Shown here piece by piece: positions 17,393-27,522 of a stretch of 64,000 bases of DNA. How positions within the stretch are numbered: the stretch's first letter is position 1; each line of letters starts with the position of its first letter. Under the pieces are notes generated by a model. The model worked only from the letters and a program-made list of their open reading frames with translations. It had not been told where the DNA came from and did not search any database. The position numbers were made by a program, and so were the translations under genes. Source of the DNA: Dyadobacter sp. Leaf189. GTDB lineage: Bacteria > Bacteroidota > Bacteroidia > Cytophagales > Spirosomataceae. The stretch lies in contig NZ_LMPS01000004.1 in the NCBI RefSeq assembly GCF_001424405.1, positions 740,537-804,536 of the forward strand. Direction: 5' to 3'.

Positions 17393-18856
17393 ATGATCAA
17401 ACCCATAGCCGCACTTTTCTTTCTTTCGGCACTGAATGCTTTTGCCCAGACTCCCCCAAAACCTTACGGTGCAACACCTGCTCCGAGGCAGGTATTATGG
17501 CACCAGACTGAGGTTTACGGCCTTATACACTTCACTCCTACTACCTTTGAAAATAAGGAATGGGGATTTGGAGATGCTGATCCGAAAGCCTTTAATCCCA
17601 GTGATTTCAATGCAGAACAGATCGTACTCGCAGCAAAAGCAGGTGGCTTGAAAGGCATTGTGCTGGTGGCAAAACACCACGACGGATTTGCGCTCTGGCC
17701 AACCAAAACCACAGAATACAATATCACCAAAAGTCCGTTCCGCGACGGAAAGGGCGATTTGGTTAAAGAAGTAGCCGACGCGACGCGCAAGCATGGCCTG
17801 AAATTCGGAGTTTACTGCTCGCCCTGGGACCGCAACAATGCAAAATATGGCACCCCGGAATACCTGGCGATTTACCGCGAGCAGCTACGCGAGCTTTATA
17901 CGAATTATGGTGAGCTGTTTATGTCGTGGCACGACGGCGCAAATGGAGGCGACGGATACTATGGAGGAGCCAGGGAAAAACGCTCTATCGACAATACCAC
18001 TTACTACCAATGGGATTCAACCTGGACAAACCTGACCCGCAAATTGCAGCCCAATGCAAACATTTTCAGCGATATAGGCTGGGATGTGCGCTGGGCAGGA
18101 AATGAAGATGGAAGTGTAAATGAAACCTCATGGGCTACATTAACACCTAAACCCTCAGAAGGCAAGAATGTAGCAGTTCCAGGACAGGCAAATGCAACCG
18201 AAAACCCAGGTGGTACCCGCAATGGAAAGTTCTGGATACCTGCTGAATGCGATGTGCCGCTTCGCAAAGGCTGGTTTTACCACCCCAATGAAAAGCCGAA
18301 ATCGCCGGAGAAACTGTTTGACCTGTACCTGAAAAGTGTTGGTCGAGGTGCAGCGCTGGACCTTGGGCTTGCTCCCGACACACGCGGCCAGCTGCACGCC
18401 GATGATGTTGCTGCGCTGAAAGCATTCGGCGATCATGTTAAAGAAACCTTTGCTACCAACCTGATTGCGAAAGCCAGCTCCAAAGCGGTTAATGTAAGAG
18501 GTTATAACTCCATTTACAGCGCCAAAAATCTGCTGGACGGAAAACCTGAAACTTACTGGGCAACAGACGATGATTTTAAAACGCCGGAAGTGATTCTGGA
18601 CCTGGGACAACCTGCCGTTTTTGACATTATTACCTTGCAGGAATTCATCAAACTCGGTCAGCGCATTGAAGAATTTGCAGTAGACGCGTGGCAGGGAACG
18701 GAATGGAAGGAAATCCATAAAGGTACCAGCGTAGGCGCAAAAAGGATCGTTAAGCTGGAAGCTCCGGTTACTGCACAGCGAATCCGCCTGCGGATTACCA
18801 AGTCACCTGTGAGTGTGGCGATCAGTGAGTTCGGGTTGTATAAAGATTCCGAATAA
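17393..18856 (+). CDS. Alpha-L-fucosidase (GH29) with C-terminal F5/8 type C domain
   Basis: A secreted 487-residue protein with signal peptide 'MIKPIAALFFLSALNAFAQ'. The GH29 barrel has 'YGLIHFTPTTFENKEWG' near residue 45, 'VLVAKHHDGFALWP' near 95, and the nucleophile Asp181 in 'FMSWHDGANGG'. A discoidin-like F5/8 type C carbohydrate-binding domain covers about residues 350-485 ('NLLDGKPETYWATDDD', then 'RIRLRITKS'). It resembles the broader GH29-B type fucosidases rather than the first enzyme. The two are not close duplicates, so they probably act on different fucose linkages. Confidence 0.92.
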   Translation: MIKPIAALFFLSALNAFAQTPPKPYGATPAPRQVLWHQTEVYGLIHFTPTTFENKEWGFGDADPKAFNPSDFNAEQIVLAAKAGGLKGIVLVAKHHDGFALWPTKTTEYNITKSPFRDGKGDLVKEVADATRKHGLKFGVYCSPWDRNNAKYGTPEYLAIYREQLRELYTNYGELFMSWHDGANGGDGYYGGAREKRSIDNTTYYQWDSTWTNLTRKLQPNANIFSDIGWDVRWAGNEDGSVNETSWATLTPKPSEGKNVAVPGQANATENPGGTRNGKFWIPAECDVPLRKGWFYHPNEKPKSPEKLFDLYLKSVGRGAALDLGLAPDTRGQLHADDVAALKAFGDHVKETFATNLIAKASSKAVNVRGYNSIYSAKNLLDGKPETYWATDDDFKTPEVILDLGQPAVFDIITLQEFIKLGQRIEEFAVDAWQGTEWKEIHKGTSVGAKRIVKLEAPVTAQRIRLRITKSPVSVAISEFGLYKDSE

Positions 18857-18872
18857 GCACAAAAGAACCTCG

Positions 18873-18923
18873 TAAAAGCAATGTCCCCGATAAGTACAGC
18901 ACTTATCGGGGACATTGCTTTTA
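18873..18923. terminator. Bidirectional hairpin terminator
   Basis: A perfect 23 bp inverted repeat (arms 18873-18895 and 18901-18923) with a 5 nt loop 'acagc'. The arms begin TAAAAGCAATG and end CATTGCTTTTA, giving A/T-rich flanks in both directions. It lies exactly between the convergent fucosidase and GH76 genes, so it probably ends transcription from both. Confidence 0.85.
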
Positions 18924-18937
18924 TAGCTTATTTCAGA

Positions 18938-20014
18938 TTACTCGGCCGTGAGCCGTGCCAGGCGCGCATACATTTCAATCATCGCGCCCTGGTCGATCAG
19001 TGTTTTTTCCTGCTTTCTGCCGATCAGGTTATTTTCATCGCGCTCTTCTTTCCATATCCGCTCTGCATCATCAATGAAAAACGTCAGCATGTTTTTGTCT
19101 TTGGTAACCTTATAAAGTTCCTCGTATCCGCGCAGCAGAACCACATTGAACCAATAATTGGCGGGCAGCTTGTTGTTTACATAAAAGAAGTCGCGGGCAG
19201 CCTGTGCGATCGTTTTTGCTTCATCCAGGTATTGCTGCTCTTTGGTGATTTCATAAAGCAGTACATTCGATTGCAGCATGGTACCCGTATTGTAAGTGTA
19301 TTTGGCGGAATCGATTTTCATGGATGGAATTTTGATCGCATCCCAATAAGTACCGTCCGGCGAGCGCAGGTGTTTGTTGGTCCATTTGTAAAGATCCAGC
19401 GCAGTATCGAGGTACTCCTTCTTTTTGCTGACTTTATATAATTGCAGCGCCACCAGTATACCCGGTCCATTTGAACAGGTATTCTTGGTATTCTTCTCGT
19501 CTTCCTTCCAGTAAATGCCCCCGCCCGATTTCTGGTCATATCCGGTCATCATAAACCTGTAAATCTCCTCTGCCAGTTTGAGGTAAGCGGTATTATTTGT
19601 CCGGTTGTATGCATCGAGCGCCGCGATGGCGATCCATTGGTTATCGTCGTAAAACCTCGAATCCTTTTGTTCTTTGGTGACGTAAGCCTGGTAACCCGGC
19701 GCAGGCGCGTCGTTGTTACGGTACTTGCCGATTGCATTCAGCACAGGCTTCATGGCTTGTCCCCCCGGCATCAAGGCATCGGCTTCGTTGGCAGCCTGCA
19801 TCAATGCGCATAACGGCCAGAGAAACGAATGCGGTTTCTCATTTTTTCCATTTGTTTCAATATACAAACCCGACTTCGGTTCGTAGAATACCTTGCTGAT
19901 ATTCTGGCTGATAAGTGTAATCCGCTGCTGGTACTCGGCTTTCGTCTGCGCATCTGCCTGTGAGAAAAGCAGGCAAAGAAGCATAGAAAGTGACCAGGTC
20001 CGTCTTTGTAGCAT
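18938..20014 (-). CDS. Glycoside hydrolase family 76 protein (alpha-1,6-mannanase-like)
   Basis: A secreted 358-residue (alpha/alpha)6-barrel protein. The signal peptide ends 'LFSQADAQ'. The catalytic Asp pair of GH76 is visible as Asp123-Asp124 in 'FYDDNQWIAIAALDAY', and 'TYNTGTMLQSNVLLYE' is another family motif near residue 250. Known GH76 enzymes are endo-alpha-1,6-mannanases; some relatives have other activities. Its neighbours (fucosidases, glycosylasparaginase, SusCD) suggest mannose-containing glycoprotein glycans. It is transcribed opposite to the rest of the locus. Confidence 0.85.
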   Translation of the reverse strand: MLQRRTWSLSMLLCLLFSQADAQTKAEYQQRITLISQNISKVFYEPKSGLYIETNGKNEKPHSFLWPLCALMQAANEADALMPGGQAMKPVLNAIGKYRNNDAPAPGYQAYVTKEQKDSRFYDDNQWIAIAALDAYNRTNNTAYLKLAEEIYRFMMTGYDQKSGGGIYWKEDEKNTKNTCSNGPGILVALQLYKVSKKKEYLDTALDLYKWTNKHLRSPDGTYWDAIKIPSMKIDSAKYTYNTGTMLQSNVLLYEITKEQQYLDEAKTIAQAARDFFYVNNKLPANYWFNVVLLRGYEELYKVTKDKNMLTFFIDDAERIWKEERDENNLIGRKQEKTLIDQGAMIEMYARLARLTAE

Positions 20015-20207
20015 AGTTGGGTATGTTTAGATCCTCACTCGCAAAACAACGCCATTCGTCTGATTTACTGTCAATTTAAATCTACTTTTGGTTACAAAAC
20101 CTCTCCTCTCCAAAGACAAATCGTTCTGATTTTAGGAAAATAATGCAATTAAATTTTGATTTTTAAAGGAACTACAAAACACTATTTCATGCATTAGGCA
20201 CAACACC

Positions 20208-20215
20208 TATATTTG
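20208..20215 (+). promoter_or_regulatory. Candidate -7 box for the ECF sigma gene
   Basis: TATATTTG matches the Bacteroidetes -7 consensus exactly, 37 bp before the sigma factor start. No TTG is present at the usual upstream distance. Confidence 0.4.
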
Positions 20216-20251
20216 ATTCATTAGCAACCTATTCCTACCGTTTTCCTGATT

Positions 20252-20857
20252 TTGACTACATTTTCCAAACATACTGATGATGCATCTTTATGGAATTGCT
20301 TTCGGCAGGGAGATGAAAACGCGTACACGGAACTAGCCCGCCGATACTACCGCATTTTATTCCATTACGGACAAAAGTTCAGCTCCGATCAGGAGCTGAT
20401 CGAAGATGCATTGCAGGATCTGCTTGTCCATTTGTGGCTCCATCGCAGCACGGTCGGCGATACGGCTTCAGTGAAGTTTTACCTTATCAAATCATTCCGG
20501 CATCGCCTTTTCAAAGCATTGAAAGCTGCACCCGCGAAAGTGGAAATATGCGATCAGGTAGCCCAGCTCCATCAGGAGGATTCCGCTGAAACATTGCTGA
20601 TCAGCGAGGAGACGGCGAGTTCGCGCAGCAGCTGCATCCGTCAGCTGATAAGCCGGCTCCCTTCCCGCCAGCAGGAAGTAATCTACCTGCGTTTTTACCA
20701 AAATCTCAAACCTGAGGAAATCGCCAAATTACTCTCCATTCACCCGCAATCGGCCAGCAACATTATACAGCGTGCACTGGGGAAACTGAGGGAATTGTGG
20801 CCCGCTTCTGCATTTCTTTCAATCGCTACACTCGCTTTTTCCCGTATTCTGTTCTAA
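20252..20857 (+). CDS. ECF RNA polymerase sigma factor
   Basis: A 201-residue sigma-70 family ECF sigma factor. Region 2 covers about residues 15-85 ('FRQGDENAYTELARRYYRIL', 'DALQDLLVHLWLHRS'). Region 4 helix-turn-helix covers about 130-180 ('SRLPSRQQEVIYLRFYQ', 'PQSASNIIQRALGKLRELW'). The only plausible start is TTG at 20252; no in-frame ATG precedes region 2. It sits 70 bp upstream of a FecR-like anti-sigma factor and then an STN-containing SusC, the standard three-part trans-envelope signalling arrangement in Bacteroidetes glycan loci. Confidence 0.92.
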   Translation: MTTFSKHTDDASLWNCFRQGDENAYTELARRYYRILFHYGQKFSSDQELIEDALQDLLVHLWLHRSTVGDTASVKFYLIKSFRHRLFKALKAAPAKVEICDQVAQLHQEDSAETLLISEETASSRSSCIRQLISRLPSRQQEVIYLRFYQNLKPEEIAKLLSIHPQSASNIIQRALGKLRELWPASAFLSIATLAFSRILF

Positions 20858-20954
20858 ATTTTTAAAAAATCAAAAAAATTTTCGCTGCCAACTGAGTAGT
20901 CCGACAACATAAAGGGATAATACCTGTGTGGCTCCAAAAAACCACTTTGCAAAA

Positions 20955-22070
20955 ATGTCGGACAGTAACCTTTCCCTGCTTCAAGACCTACTCGAAAACC
21001 AGCGGTTTATATGCTGGGCGAAAGGTGAAAAGCCGGAAGATGATATGTACTGGCAGCAATGGAAATTGAATGGGCCAGATCATGCAAAGGTGCTGGATGA
21101 AGCCGCAGAGCTGATCAACAGTATGGAAAACAGCTACCCGCAGCTTTCCGATGCGCATATTGAGCACGCAATAAGCTCTTCCCTGGAAAAGGCAATGCAG
21201 ATCGAGCGCGAAAAAGCTGCTGCAAACGCAGTTGACTGGAACGGTTTCAGAAGGTACTGGACCATAGCCGCGGCGGTGCTGCTAACAGCGGGTATCGCGT
21301 GGGCAGCGTTTATCATGCATTCACGGAATACTCGCAAGACGATATCTTATGATAATGACCTCTACCAGCTGGCAGACCGCGATTCAATCATAGAGAATGA
21401 GAACCTCAGTGCCAGTTTGAAATACGTGCAGCTGCCGGACGGTAGCTCGGTGGTGTTGCATAAGAATAGCAAAATCAGTTACCCGGGCGATTTTGGAAAG
21501 GAAAAACGGGCCGTGTTCTTGTCAGGAGAAGCCTTTTTTGAAGTTACCAAAAATCCGGAAAAGCCATTTTTCGTCTATGCCAACGAGCTCGTTACGAAGG
21601 TTTACGGAACCAGTTTCAGCATCAGCGCCGGGAAGGCGAAAAGTGAAATCGTTGTGGCGGTAAAAACAGGGAAGGTGTCAGTATGGTCACGCAAGGATTA
21701 CCAGACAAACGGAACTGGCAATAGTGCGGGTTTACTTATTCTGACGCGGAACCAGAAGGCGACTTTTGACAGAAACCTGCGCAAGCTGACCAGGACTGAA
21801 TCGAAAATCCCCAAGCTCCTGGACATTCCCATTGAAGAGCAGGTTTTTAACTATACCGAAACGCCCGTATCCGAAGTGTTCCGATCGCTTGAAAGTGCGT
21901 ATGGGATCAAAATCGTGTACAATAAAGAAGCAATGTCCGACTGCAGCATTACTGCGGTACTCGGAGACGAGCCTTTGGAAAACAAGATGAAATGGATTTG
22001 CACGATCCTGGAAGCGAGTTACCAGCGGCAGGGAGAGAAAATGATCATTACCGGAAATTCTTGTAAATAA
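20955..22070 (+). CDS. FecR family anti-sigma factor
   Basis: A 371-residue protein from the ATG at 20955; a GTG at 20928 would add nine residues. The cytoplasmic N-terminal ~100 residues would hold the sigma factor, followed by one transmembrane helix ('YWTIAAAVLLTAGIAWAAFI'). The periplasmic FecR domain contains 'YVQLPDGSSVVLHKNSKISY' and 'VFLSGEAFFEVTKNPEKPFFV', then a C-terminal DUF4974-type segment ('NYTETPVSEVFRSLESAYGI'). It would relay the substrate-loaded SusC signal to the ECF sigma factor upstream. Confidence 0.93.
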   Translation: MSDSNLSLLQDLLENQRFICWAKGEKPEDDMYWQQWKLNGPDHAKVLDEAAELINSMENSYPQLSDAHIEHAISSSLEKAMQIEREKAAANAVDWNGFRRYWTIAAAVLLTAGIAWAAFIMHSRNTRKTISYDNDLYQLADRDSIIENENLSASLKYVQLPDGSSVVLHKNSKISYPGDFGKEKRAVFLSGEAFFEVTKNPEKPFFVYANELVTKVYGTSFSISAGKAKSEIVVAVKTGKVSVWSRKDYQTNGTGNSAGLLILTRNQKATFDRNLRKLTRTESKIPKLLDIPIEEQVFNYTETPVSEVFRSLESAYGIKIVYNKEAMSDCSITAVLGDEPLENKMKWICTILEASYQRQGEKMIITGNSCK

Positions 22071-22237
22071 TTATTCACCATAAACCACCAGCCTGATCAT
22101 GAAAAAAGGTGAATGATGTCGCCACATCACTCACCCGAATTAAACCCCCAACCAGATTGCGTTACCCGGATTGCTGCCCCGAAAGGAGCATGGGATTTTG
22201 TTTGCCGATTTTTCAAAACAACAAAACGTTCAAAAGT

Positions 22238-25200
22238 ATGAAAAAAACCTTTTACCGGCGGAATTACCTGCTTAAAATTATGAGAATCAGTCTCGTACAA
22301 TTATTCATCACCATCCAGTTTGCAGGCATTTCCCTCGCAGACGGATTCGCGCAGGATGTGCTCAACCGTCGCTTGACGGTAAGTATCCGTGAGCAGAAAA
22401 TTGGCGCTGCACTGGATAAGATCAGTAAGCTCTCCGGGGTAAATTTTATGTACAGCCCCGAGCTGATCCAGTCGCAGCGCAAGGTGAGCTTTGAGGCAAA
22501 GGACTCCAAGCTCGAATCCGTGCTCGACCAGTTTCTGACACCGTTACAAGTAACTTATGAAGTATCCGGAAAGCAGATTCTGCTGAAAAGAACTTCTGCC
22601 AAACAATCCCCCAACAGCCAGGAAGGCGCGGGAGTAAATGCGAAAAGCGCGCAAAGCGCTGACGTTTCCATTAAAGGAAAAGTAGCCGACGCAACCGGCG
22701 CCACAGTTCCCGGCGCGACAGTTGTACTGAAAGGCAGCTCATCGGTAGGTACTACCACAGACGCCGACGGTTCATTTTCACTGAACGTACCCGACGGCAG
22801 CACAACACTCGTTGTTTCTTCCATCGGCTTTTTGACGCAGGAAGTGGACATTACCAACAAGTCTCAGATCGACATCGTACTGCAATCAGACGTAAAAGCA
22901 TTGAGCGAGGTGGTGGTAACCGGATATTCTTCCCAGTCCAAAAGAGATATCACAGGTGCTGTTTCTACAGTTGACGCGACCGAGCTCACGAAAGTGGCTG
23001 CTCCAAATGTAGCGCAGCAGCTGCAAGGCCGCGTGGCGGGTGTGACGGTTACTTCCAACAACTCTCCGGGCGGAGAGGCGACAGTTCGTATCCGTGGTTT
23101 TGGTACGATCAATAACAACGATCCATTGTACGTGATCGACGGGGTACCGACAAAAGGCGGCCTCAACAGCATTAACCCGAACAACATCGAGTCAATGCAG
23201 GTTTTGAAAGATGCTTCTTCGGCTTCCATTTACGGTTCCCGCGCTGCTAACGGGGTTATTATCATTACTACCAAAAAAGGGAAAGCAGGTGCAGCGAGAT
23301 TCACATTCAACTCACGCGCCGGTTTACAAACAGGAAAAGTGGACCTGGACCTGATCAAAGACCCGCAGCAATTTGGTGACCTACTCTGGACGCAGCGCCG
23401 CAATGCAGGTGTGCTGACAAACGGAAATCCATCGCACCAGCAATACGGAAACGGCCCGAATGCAGTAGTGCCTGACTATATCCTCGCGGGATCAAGCTAC
23501 GGCCTTTCTGCCAGTGATCCGCGCGTTAATCCATCGCTTTACAACTACAACCGCACTGGTTTTTACCAGATTGTAGAAGCTAACAAGGAAGGAACAGACT
23601 GGCACAAGGAGATCCTTCGCCCGGCTGCCATTCAGGAATACAACATTGGCGCGAGCGGCGGTACCGAAACCGGCCGTTACGCCATTGCGCTTAACTACTT
23701 CAAGCAGGATGGGGTTTTGATTCACACTTCTTTCAACCGTTACTCGCTGCGCTCGAACACAGAGTTTACATTCAAAAAACGTGTTCGTTTGGGTGAAAAC
23801 CTGGAAGTAAGTTATACTGAAAACAAAGGTTATTATGCCAACAACGGTACTGCCAGCACGCTGAACAACCAGGATGGTAACCCGATCGGAAATGGATACC
23901 GCATTCCGTCGATCATTCCTGTGTACGATATCAAAGGCAATTTCGCAGCAACCAGAGCAGCCGGACTTGGTCCAGCTACCAACCCGGTAGCTCAGCTGTG
24001 GAGAACAAGAAACAACCAGACCAACAACTTCCGTGCATTCGGTAATGCTTACATGGAAATTGATATCCTGAAAGACCTGACTGCCAAGTCGAGCATCGGT
24101 ATTGATCTGAATGCATTCAACCGGGTGGGTTATACTTTAATGGACCTTGAAGAAGCGGAGATCGAAGCGGCAAATGCATTGTCGAACGAGAATGCTTACG
24201 ATATCAACTGGACGTGGTCAAATACTTTGAACTACAACAAGAACATCGGCGCTAACCACAAGCTGGGCGTTTTGCTGGGTACCGAAGCAATTAAAGGAAC
24301 AGGCCGCAACTTCAATGCGACACGTACTACTTTCTTCTCGGAAGATCCTCAGTACATGTTCCTGAGCTCAGGTACAGCAGGTATCAACAACGGAGGCGGA
24401 GGTTACGAATGGGCACTTTTCTCGATTTTCGGAAAGGTTAACTATGCGCTGAAAGACCGCTACTTGCTGGAAGCAACAGTGCGCCGCGACGGATCTTCCC
24501 GTTTTGGCCAGAACAACCGTTACGGAACATTCCCTGCATTCAGTGTGGGATGGAGATTGTCGGAAGAGAACTTCCTGAAACCACTTACCTGGCTGGATGA
24601 TCTGAAATTAAGAGGAGGCTGGGGACAAACTGGTAACCAGGAAATCGGTAATTACAATGGTTTCAGCACGTACCGTTCAAGTCTGAGCTTATCTTCATAC
24701 GCGATCGGCGGCGGTAACAATGCAGTTGAGCCTGGTTTTGACACAGAAGCATTCGGGAACCCTGATGCAAAATGGGAAACTACGACACAAACCAACATCG
24801 GTCTGGACGCGACTTTCCTGAAAGGCATGTTCAACTTCAACCTGGATTTGTATAACCGTACTACTTCGGATATGCTTTATCAGGTAGCACTTCCTGCAAC
24901 CCAGGGTGTAGCAACAATCCCGTTTGTGAATGTGGGTGAAATGAACAACAAAGGAATTGACCTTGCTCTGGACTTCAATAACAAAGCATTGAACGGAGAC
25001 CTGACTTACTCGGTAGGAGTTAACTTTTCTACTTACAAAAACGAAGTGAAAAAGCTGAACAACAGCTCTTCCGCAGTACTTCTTGGCCCTGCGATCCGCA
25101 GCTATACCTGGACCCGCTCGGTAGCCGGCATGCCCCTTTATTCATTCTACGGTTTACAGATCGACGGTATCTATCAAAATCAGGGAGAAGTGGACAAAGG

Positions 25201-25813
25201 ACCTAAATACCCTGGCTACGCAGCAGTTGGTAAATATAAATACCACGATACGGACGGCGATGGTACCATTACAGACAACGACCGTGTGTTCCTGGGCAAC
25301 CCCCACCCTGATTTCACTTACGGTATCAACCTGAATGTTGGTTATAAAAACTTCGACCTTTCGGCATTCTTCCAGGGCGTAAAAGGAAACGGGATTATCA
25401 ATATGGTAAAACGCTGGGTTGACTTCAACAACCAGGCTGGTAACAGAAGTCTGCGCATGCTGAATGATTCGTGGACACCTGAAAATCCGGATGCAGTACT
25501 TCCGATCCTGGACGCAAACGACAGCCGCAGCCAGCAGCCTTCAAGCTACTTTATCGAAGACGGTTCTTATTTCCGTATGAAAAACCTGACGATTGGCTAC
25601 ACACTTCCAAGTACTGTTTTGTCAAAAATCGGATTTGAAAGTGCGCGCGTTTACGTGCAGGCTCAAAACCTTTTCACGATCACCAAGTACAGCGGTATTG
25701 ATCCTGAGGTAACATCGGTGGGTTCAACTCCGGGAAGTACTGTACTGGGTGTGGATCAGGGTAACTATCCTAATTCCAAAATGTACCAGATCGGTATCAA
25801 CTTCGGATTCTAA
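22238..25813 (+). CDS. SusC/RagA family TonB-linked outer-membrane receptor with STN domain
   Basis: A glycan-importing TonB-dependent transporter of 1191 residues from the ATG at 22238, which begins 'MKKTFYRRNYLL' and a signal ending 'GFAQ'. Domains in order: the secretin/TonB N-terminal (STN) signalling domain (about residues 45-115, 'IGAALDKISKLSGVNF'), a carboxypeptidase-like D2 repeat ('KGKVADATGATVPGA'), the plug with 'SEVVVTGYSSQ', and a long barrel ending 'YQIGINFGF'. The STN domain links it to the FecR/sigma pair just upstream. An upstream in-frame ATG at 22109 gives a poor N-terminus. Confidence 0.95.
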   Translation: MKKTFYRRNYLLKIMRISLVQLFITIQFAGISLADGFAQDVLNRRLTVSIREQKIGAALDKISKLSGVNFMYSPELIQSQRKVSFEAKDSKLESVLDQFLTPLQVTYEVSGKQILLKRTSAKQSPNSQEGAGVNAKSAQSADVSIKGKVADATGATVPGATVVLKGSSSVGTTTDADGSFSLNVPDGSTTLVVSSIGFLTQEVDITNKSQIDIVLQSDVKALSEVVVTGYSSQSKRDITGAVSTVDATELTKVAAPNVAQQLQGRVAGVTVTSNNSPGGEATVRIRGFGTINNNDPLYVIDGVPTKGGLNSINPNNIESMQVLKDASSASIYGSRAANGVIIITTKKGKAGAARFTFNSRAGLQTGKVDLDLIKDPQQFGDLLWTQRRNAGVLTNGNPSHQQYGNGPNAVVPDYILAGSSYGLSASDPRVNPSLYNYNRTGFYQIVEANKEGTDWHKEILRPAAIQEYNIGASGGTETGRYAIALNYFKQDGVLIHTSFNRYSLRSNTEFTFKKRVRLGENLEVSYTENKGYYANNGTASTLNNQDGNPIGNGYRIPSIIPVYDIKGNFAATRAAGLGPATNPVAQLWRTRNNQTNNFRAFGNAYMEIDILKDLTAKSSIGIDLNAFNRVGYTLMDLEEAEIEAANALSNENAYDINWTWSNTLNYNKNIGANHKLGVLLGTEAIKGTGRNFNATRTTFFSEDPQYMFLSSGTAGINNGGGGYEWALFSIFGKVNYALKDRYLLEATVRRDGSSRFGQNNRYGTFPAFSVGWRLSEENFLKPLTWLDDLKLRGGWGQTGNQEIGNYNGFSTYRSSLSLSSYAIGGGNNAVEPGFDTEAFGNPDAKWETTTQTNIGLDATFLKGMFNFNLDLYNRTTSDMLYQVALPATQGVATIPFVNVGEMNNKGIDLALDFNNKALNGDLTYSVGVNFSTYKNEVKKLNNSSSAVLLGPAIRSYTWTRSVAGMPLYSFYGLQIDGIYQNQGEVDKGPKYPGYAAVGKYKYHDTDGDGTITDNDRVFLGNPHPDFTYGINLNVGYKNFDLSAFFQGVKGNGIINMVKRWVDFNNQAGNRSLRMLNDSWTPENPDAVLPILDANDSRSQQPSSYFIEDGSYFRMKNLTIGYTLPSTVLSKIGFESARVYVQAQNLFTITKYSGIDPEVTSVGSTPGSTVLGVDQGNYPNSKMYQIGINFGF

Positions 25814-25858
25814 CAACAGGGACAAAACTTTTTATCTGTGAATTATAAGCTAATAGAT

Positions 25859-27517
25859 ATGAAAAAGAGCATATTAACTGCAATGGTCTGCGTGGGAATG
25901 CTGACTTCCTGCGGCAAAGAGTTTCTGGAAACGACACCGCTTGGTGTTGGGAATGAACAATCACTTTCAAATAAGGCGGGTGTAAATGCGGTATTGATCG
26001 GTGCGTACAGCTTGCTCGACGGTGTTGGCGCCGGACCGGTTAATACTTCTTCGGTAAGTAACTGGATTTACGGCTCCATTGCCTCCGACGATGCATACAA
26101 AGGTTCCGACGTAGGTGACCAGGCGCAGATCACGACCATTGAGCGTTACATTCCGCAGGCGGACATTGGCGCATACAACGACAAATGGATCGCGGTATAC
26201 GACGGTGTTTCCCGTTCCAACAATACTATCAAGCTGATCGGCCTCGCTACGGATATGACCGATGCAGAAAAGGCACAGGCAATGGGAGAAGCCCGCTTTT
26301 TGCGCGCCTGGTACCATTTCGAAGCTAAAAAGCTTTGGAACATGGTTCCTTATGTTGACGAAACGGTAACTGATTTCGTGAACCTGCCCAACACGGCGGA
26401 TATCTGGCCGATGATCGAGGCTGACTTCCAGTTTGCGGTAGATAATGTATCAGCAACCAAGGCGCAGGCAGGCCGCGTAAGCAAGTGGACTGCTAAGGCT
26501 GCATTGGCAAAAGTGCACATGTACCAGCAGGATTATAAAGCTGCAAAACCTCTTTTGGACGATATCATTACCAACGGACCTTTTGCATTGGTAAATAGCT
26601 TCCACGATAACTTCCGCATTGCGACCGAGAACAACAGCGAGTCTATTTTTGAGGTACAAATGTCGGTTGGTGACGGCGGAAGCGGCCAGAATGGTAGCTG
26701 GGGAGATAACTATAACTTCCCTTACGGCTCAGCGCCGGGCGGCTGCTGCGGATTTTTCCAGCCTTCTCAAAACCTTGTGAATGCATTTAAAACGGATGCG
26801 GCCGGTTTGCCATTGCTGGATACTTTCAATGATGTGGATGTAAAAAATGATGAGGGACTTGCTTCCAGCGATCCGTTCACGCCTTACGAAGGAACCCTTG
26901 ACCCGAGACTCGACTGGACTGTGGGCCGCAGAGGATTACCGTTCCTGAACTGGGGCACCCACCCGGGCAGAAACTGGATCCGCGACCAGGCTTTCGGCGG
27001 ACCTTATACGTTCAAGAAGTTCTTTGCTTACAGCGGTGAAAATGCAGGCGCTGAATCACCCCGCGCAAATGCGAACAACTACCGGGCAATCCGGTTTGCC
27101 GACATTCTTTTGATGCGTGCAGAAGTGGCAGTGGAAGAAAACGACCTTGCAACTGCATTGAAATTTGTTAATCAGGTAAGAACGCGCGCGGCCAATGTAG
27201 TGGTAACGGACGCGAGTGGAAAGCCGGCAGCTAACTATCTTGTGAAAGCTTACCCGGCATTTGCAAGTCAGGATTATGCAAGAAAAGCAGTTCGTTTTGA
27301 GCGTCGCGTGGAGCTCGCAATGGAAGGCCACCGTCACTTCGACCTGGTTCGCTGGGGAGTTGCTGATTCAGTTTTGAATGCTTATCTGACCAAAGAAAGC
27401 AAGAAACGTTCTTACCTGTCGGGCGCCACTTTCGTAAAAGGAAGAAGCGAGTACTTCCCGATCCCCCAGGCTCAGATCGATATCATGGGGGCTAATGTGT
27501 TGAAGCAGAATCCTTAA
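25859..27517 (+). CDS. SusD/RagB family nutrient-binding lipoprotein
   Basis: The surface-exposed partner of the preceding SusC, 552 residues from the ATG at 25859. The signal ends in the lipobox 'LTSCGKEFLETTPLG', with the lipidated Cys near residue 18. TPR-like helices follow ('MGEARFLRAWYHFEAKKLWN', 'AALAKVHMYQQDYKAA'), and the C-terminus carries the SusD signature 'RVELAMEGHRHFDLVRWG'. The gap from SusC is 45 bp. It forms the lid of the SusCD import complex; the ligand is not visible from sequence. Confidence 0.94.
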   Translation: MKKSILTAMVCVGMLTSCGKEFLETTPLGVGNEQSLSNKAGVNAVLIGAYSLLDGVGAGPVNTSSVSNWIYGSIASDDAYKGSDVGDQAQITTIERYIPQADIGAYNDKWIAVYDGVSRSNNTIKLIGLATDMTDAEKAQAMGEARFLRAWYHFEAKKLWNMVPYVDETVTDFVNLPNTADIWPMIEADFQFAVDNVSATKAQAGRVSKWTAKAALAKVHMYQQDYKAAKPLLDDIITNGPFALVNSFHDNFRIATENNSESIFEVQMSVGDGGSGQNGSWGDNYNFPYGSAPGGCCGFFQPSQNLVNAFKTDAAGLPLLDTFNDVDVKNDEGLASSDPFTPYEGTLDPRLDWTVGRRGLPFLNWGTHPGRNWIRDQAFGGPYTFKKFFAYSGENAGAESPRANANNYRAIRFADILLMRAEVAVEENDLATALKFVNQVRTRAANVVVTDASGKPAANYLVKAYPAFASQDYARKAVRFERRVELAMEGHRHFDLVRWGVADSVLNAYLTKESKKRSYLSGATFVKGRSEYFPIPQAQIDIMGANVLKQNP

Positions 27518-27522
27518 TATTT

